The notes below the pieces were generated by a model. That model did not search any database. It was given only the letters and a program-made list of their open reading frames with translations, and was not told the origin of the DNA. Source: Victivallales bacterium (GTDB lineage: Bacteria; Verrucomicrobiota; Lentisphaeria; Oligosphaerales; Oligosphaeraceae). From it: a stretch of 9,487 nucleotides of DNA. Shown here piece by piece: positions 8,501-9,487 of the stretch (positions within the stretch are counted from its first letter, which is position 1; each line of letters opens with the position of its first letter). A program made the translations under genes and the position numbers. The stretch covers positions 1-9,487 of the forward strand of contig JAFYIW010000004.1 of assembly GCA_017538465.1 (NCBI GenBank). The letters are read 5' to 3'.

Positions 8501-8650
8501 ATAGGCGCAGTACTTCTCATTCCATTCGTAGCCCTGGACCGTCTCCCAGAGCACGGGCGACGAGCCATCGTAAAGCACACGTGTTTCTACGGCATCAAGG
8601 GTGGAAAGCATCAAACACATCAGCAGCGGTGGAAGAATTTTGTTGCCCAT
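5540..8650 (-). CDS. Exported GH42-like beta-glycosidase with N-terminal beta-sandwich domain
   Basis: Starting at ATG 8650 this gives 1036 residues (numbering from there). A signal peptide covers about 1-20 (MGNK, then hydrophobic ILPPLLMCLMLSTLDA). Residues about 25-190 look like a carbohydrate-binding beta-sandwich. About 330-740 form a GH-A-clan TIM barrel resembling GH42. Glu490 in SSGTTQEW is the probable acid/base, and Glu673 in LWFVEVD the probable nucleophile; both are my assignments. NGLAQWWFDVG (about 711-721) follows. From about 754, AQIAVVVDDKS begins a Rossmann-like domain resembling the GH42 trimerisation domain, including VILLTTSLAPS, before a C-terminal beta domain. The usual GH42 acid/base motif with Asn-Glu is absent, so this belongs to a divergent branch. 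The product probably acts in the periplasm or outside the cell. The open frame extends upstream to a TTG at 8698, but the ATG at 8650 has AGGG eight bases before it and exposes the signal peptide at the N-terminus. Substrate unknown. Confidence 0.87.
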   Translation of the reverse strand: MGNKILPPLLMCLMLSTLDAVETRVLYDGSSPVLWETVQGYEWNEKYCAYHRIGYDREAQAVTWEFCRKDGPEKQNLTISYTPVEFEPSEKYILEMRNLGGAPARLEFDLLHYGEKGPCYNYSECWKCPRNGIVPNDGEWHRVEFVWKGDWLGNPEVVMPITRLDIYSLLVPLNTPMHLQIRRIEAVDERPPQGTLAGALRLPEKLVAGEAFDSPEFVVDFASEGRMPIDPRAWLEFTPREPAALPGEQFPVRCELADCRPEEGRWVIPAQKVRLPKYIFSGQYAVTLHCGERAVSNAVASMEIDGVETAALTSAAVRSFQGAPTIHLDDHPVPGVMKATFTHGPKSIAAFVQAHVDLFSFDATPTENTTVLHCLACETAEGVFHYEEFDERVMMVLREHPDAYVMPRLFLNAPLWWLLDHPEACVVAEDAEGNRSRFDYLRARPVPSWASEAWREYTCDRIKRLIAHVRKAPYASRVIGFELSSGTTQEWMGWGSNENAWTGFCPANRDGFRKWLTRKYQSDEALQAAWKDPSVTLATVELPTRAEREARPKDSPDLRRTDVSADRKCVDYDTYFAEMTAETIALLCHAVKEGSDGKMLAGAFYGYVFELCGSQRLLNSGHCATTDLLDNPDVDFLCAPISYCYRQVGGEGTPMQMNATGSLKLHDKLWFVEVDMRTSETDCPPGYAGKAPDLAGDFLQQEKQAAFTLCNGLAQWWFDVGYISYENPVLMARIGELAQTIKELTMTCDRTTTAQIAVVVDDKSLPWARMPSDWPLENITYLVPELERLGATVQYYYASDLDKLPEATRVILLTTSLAPSPAQAAALKRWQTDGRVVFFFHAPGMIPFREGLTSEESMREFAGMNLALAEEAKPAPVKVTLADGDWLPATMLGAELRKTYWGTRGKPLRPAPVVVPDAQTTVIAQFDGGLPAIAVKEFGGWTGVHLATAYVPRELFLAAMRKAGVHRYIETADQVWATRDLLGICVKEAGERAIRLPSPATSLHDAYTGEDFTPDAEGVFHVDFAALSTRLFVIRK

Positions 8651-8658
8651 GACATTTT

Positions 8659-8662
8659 CCCT
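8659..8662 (-). promoter_or_regulatory. Shine-Dalgarno AGGG deciding the GH42-like start
   Basis: AGGGAAA on the minus strand places AGGG eight bases before the ATG at 8650. The alternative start, a TTG at 8698, would put a charged 16-residue extension before the signal peptide. Confidence 0.6.
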
Positions 8663-8714
8663 GAAATGGTAAACGAACACATCCTTACTATAGACCAAAC
8701 TGCCAATTTAGCTT

Positions 8715-8722
8715 TATATTAT
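8715..8722 (+). promoter_or_regulatory. Possible -10 element upstream of tRNA-Thr, in an AT-rich divergent spacer
   Basis: The 94-bp spacer between the GH42-like start and the tRNA is clearly AT-rich. It contains TATATTAT, giving a TATTAT or TATATT hexamer about 23 bases before the mature tRNA 5' end. No good -35 hexamer is found at 16-18 bp. The minus-strand gene must also have its promoter in or near this spacer, but I could not pick one with confidence. Confidence 0.3.
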
Positions 8723-8744
8723 CCAACATTCCATCCTGACATTC

Positions 8745-8820
8745 GCCAGAATAGCTCAGTCGGTAGAGCACTTGACTTGTAATCAGGCGGTCGTCGGTTC
8801 GATTCCGACTTCTGGCTCCA
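8745..8820 (+). tRNA. tRNA-Thr (anticodon TGT), CCA encoded
   Basis: A complete cloverleaf is readable. The acceptor stem GCCAGAA (8745-8751) pairs perfectly with TTCTGGC (8810-8816), followed by T and encoded CCA. The D-arm contains AGCTCAGTCGGTAGAGC. The anticodon stem CTTGA/TCAGG (one G-T pair) holds loop CTTGTAA with anticodon TGT at 8778-8780, which reads ACA threonine codons. The T-arm GTCGG-TTCGATT-CCGAC (8793-8809) is perfect. It is isolated, divergent from the GH42-like gene and 40 bp upstream of a small exported protein. Confidence 0.98.
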
Positions 8821-8822
8821 TT

Positions 8823-8833
8823 TGCTATAAAAT
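8823..8833 (+). promoter_or_regulatory. Possible extended -10 promoter for the small repeat protein
   Basis: TGCTATAAAAT, just after the tRNA CCA, matches an extended -10 element (TGN followed by TATAAA). The -35 region would fall in the tRNA T-arm and is poor, as expected for extended -10 promoters. It would give a leader of roughly 20 bases before the ATG at 8861. A TTGACA at 8833-8838 looks like a -35, but nothing resembling a -10 lies at the right distance. Read-through from the tRNA promoter is the alternative. Confidence 0.35.
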
Positions 8834-8860
8834 TGACATAAACCATAAACGAGACGAAAC

Positions 8861-9292
8861 ATGGCTCGGCATAGTGGCTTGTTGGGAATCGCTATGATGG
8901 CATTCGTGGTCGGGACGGGGCTGCTCCATGCCGGCGAACGTCCCGTGGTGCCTTCTCAGGCGTCAGTCTATGTACAGTATCAGTACCAAAGCGCCGGAAG
9001 CGACACTTGGACGACTTCCAGCACCACCCTGAAGGGCGCGGTCTCCGAGTCCATGATGAAGAACCAGATATCGCAGCGTCATCCGGGAAAGAAGATACGG
9101 ATTCTGTCGGCTAAGGTTGACGGCAAGACACGGCGGTTTTCGGTGCGCTACCAAATGAGGCATGGAAAAGGGGCGTGGAACACGAATACGACAATATTGC
9201 AGGACGCGCTCACGGAGTCCATGGCCAGAAATCAACTCTGCATGCGGCATCCGGGACAGCAGATCCGTATTCTGAGCATGGTTCCGCAGTGA
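8861..9292 (+). CDS. Small exported protein with two tandem ~47-residue repeats, function unknown
   Basis: This 143-residue protein has an N-terminal signal peptide (Arg3 and His4, hydrophobic 6-22, probable cleavage near LHAG at 22-25). The remainder is two copies of one unit, at about 38-84 and 95-140, aligning with one single-residue gap. Shared positions include Trp50/Trp106, then TTL or TIL, ESM, NQ, RHPG and IRILS; for example ESMMKNQISQRHPG aligns with ESMARNQLCMRHPG. The ends of each unit look like beta strands and the middle like an amphipathic helix. I do not recognise the family. It probably works in the periplasm or outside the cell; no catalytic residues stand out. It is the only plus-strand protein gene, appears less GC-rich than the minus-strand genes by eye, and has no strong Shine-Dalgarno (GAGACG about 5 bases upstream). 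The internal repeat, signal peptide and position outside any larger gene argue that it is real. Confidence 0.75.
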   Translation: MARHSGLLGIAMMAFVVGTGLLHAGERPVVPSQASVYVQYQYQSAGSDTWTTSSTTLKGAVSESMMKNQISQRHPGKKIRILSAKVDGKTRRFSVRYQMRHGKGAWNTNTTILQDALTESMARNQLCMRHPGQQIRILSMVPQ

Positions 9293-9307
9293 GGGGACTA
9301 TCTCCCC
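9293..9307 (+). terminator. Weak hairpin after the repeat protein, with T-tracts further downstream
   Basis: GGGGA (9293-9297) pairs with TCCCC (9303-9307) directly after the stop codon, or alternatively with 9326-9330. Two runs of seven T follow at 9340-9346 and 9349-9355, separated by CC. The short stem and its distance from the T-runs make this a poor match to a classical intrinsic terminator. The T-rich tract is still a plausible end of transcription. Confidence 0.35.
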
Positions 9308-9367
9308 CGAGGACAGGCTCTCTTCTCCCCCGACTCAACTTTTTTTCCTTTTTTTCACGGGGACGGC

Positions 9368-9397
9368 TTGCAATCTCCGTTTCCGGTGGCATATTAT
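9368..9397 (+). promoter_or_regulatory. Sigma-70-like promoter firing towards the right edge
   Basis: TTGCAA (9368-9373, 4 of 6 matches to TTGACA) is followed after 18 bp by TATTAT (9392-9397, 5 of 6 matches to TATAAT). This is the best promoter match I found in the window. It would start transcription near 9404 and drive a gene or RNA that lies beyond the window. The hairpins that follow would be in its leader. Confidence 0.55.
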
Positions 9398-9403
9398 GCG
9401 GCA

Positions 9404-9483
9404 CGCCCTTTTCGGGGGCGGTCGTCTCTTTGGCAACGGAACAGCGCAATGCGACGTGCGGGAGCCGGGCTTTCACGCCCGGC
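9404..9483 (+). other. Inverted-repeat-rich leader at the right edge
   Basis: Downstream of the promoter, CGCCC (9404-9408) pairs with GGGCG (9416-9420). GTCG (9421-9424) can pair with CGAC (9452-9455). A perfect 7-bp stem, GCCGGGC-TTTCAC-GCCCGGC, occupies 9464-9483. No coding frame is convincing here. It could be a structured 5' leader or the start of a small RNA. I compared it mentally with tmRNA, RNase P RNA and common riboswitch consensus motifs and saw no match. The window ends too soon to decide. Confidence 0.4.
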
Positions 9484-9487
9484 CCCA

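Noticed and set aside
8745..9292. Genomic island inserted at the tRNA-Thr gene
   Set aside because: The tRNA is a classical insertion site and the next gene looks somewhat different in composition, but there is no integrase and no repeat of the tRNA 3' end within the window.

Overview
The window looks like a piece of a GC-rich, Gram-negative-type chromosome. The gene content suggests the PVC superphylum (Lentisphaerota, Kiritimatiellota or Verrucomicrobiota). That placement is an inference from the mix of a VIT/VWA-domain secreted protein, a large divergent GH42-like hydrolase, a GH2 enzyme and a sugar-phosphate-isomerase-type TIM barrel. There is no marker gene or rRNA to confirm it.

Almost all coding capacity is on the minus strand. 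Read in the direction of transcription (right to left), the genes are: a large exported GH42-like glycosidase (5540-8650); a 360-bp non-coding gap holding a cluster of small GC-rich hairpins bracketed by two heptanucleotide repeat tracts (5177-5539); a sugar phosphate isomerase/epimerase-like protein (4400-5176); a 1067-residue exported VIT-VWA-TPR-DUF2135-LysM protein (1128-4331); and the N-terminal 363 codons of a GH2 beta-galactosidase/beta-glucuronidase-like enzyme that runs off the left edge (1-1091). The last three genes are separated by 68 and 36 bp and are likely co-transcribed.

The right end is on the plus strand. It has a complete tRNA-Thr(TGT) with encoded CCA (8745-8820). Forty bases later comes a small exported protein made of two copies of a roughly 47-residue repeat that I do not recognise (8861-9292). 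The final 195 bp are non-coding, with T-tracts, a good sigma-70-like promoter and several inverted repeats. They probably form the leader of a gene or RNA beyond the window.

The likely common theme is glycan use. An exported glycosidase would act outside the cytoplasm, and a GH2 enzyme and a TIM-barrel isomerase would act inside. The VIT/LysM protein is probably a cell-envelope factor whose link to sugar metabolism is unclear. No mobile element, CRISPR array or defence system is visible.
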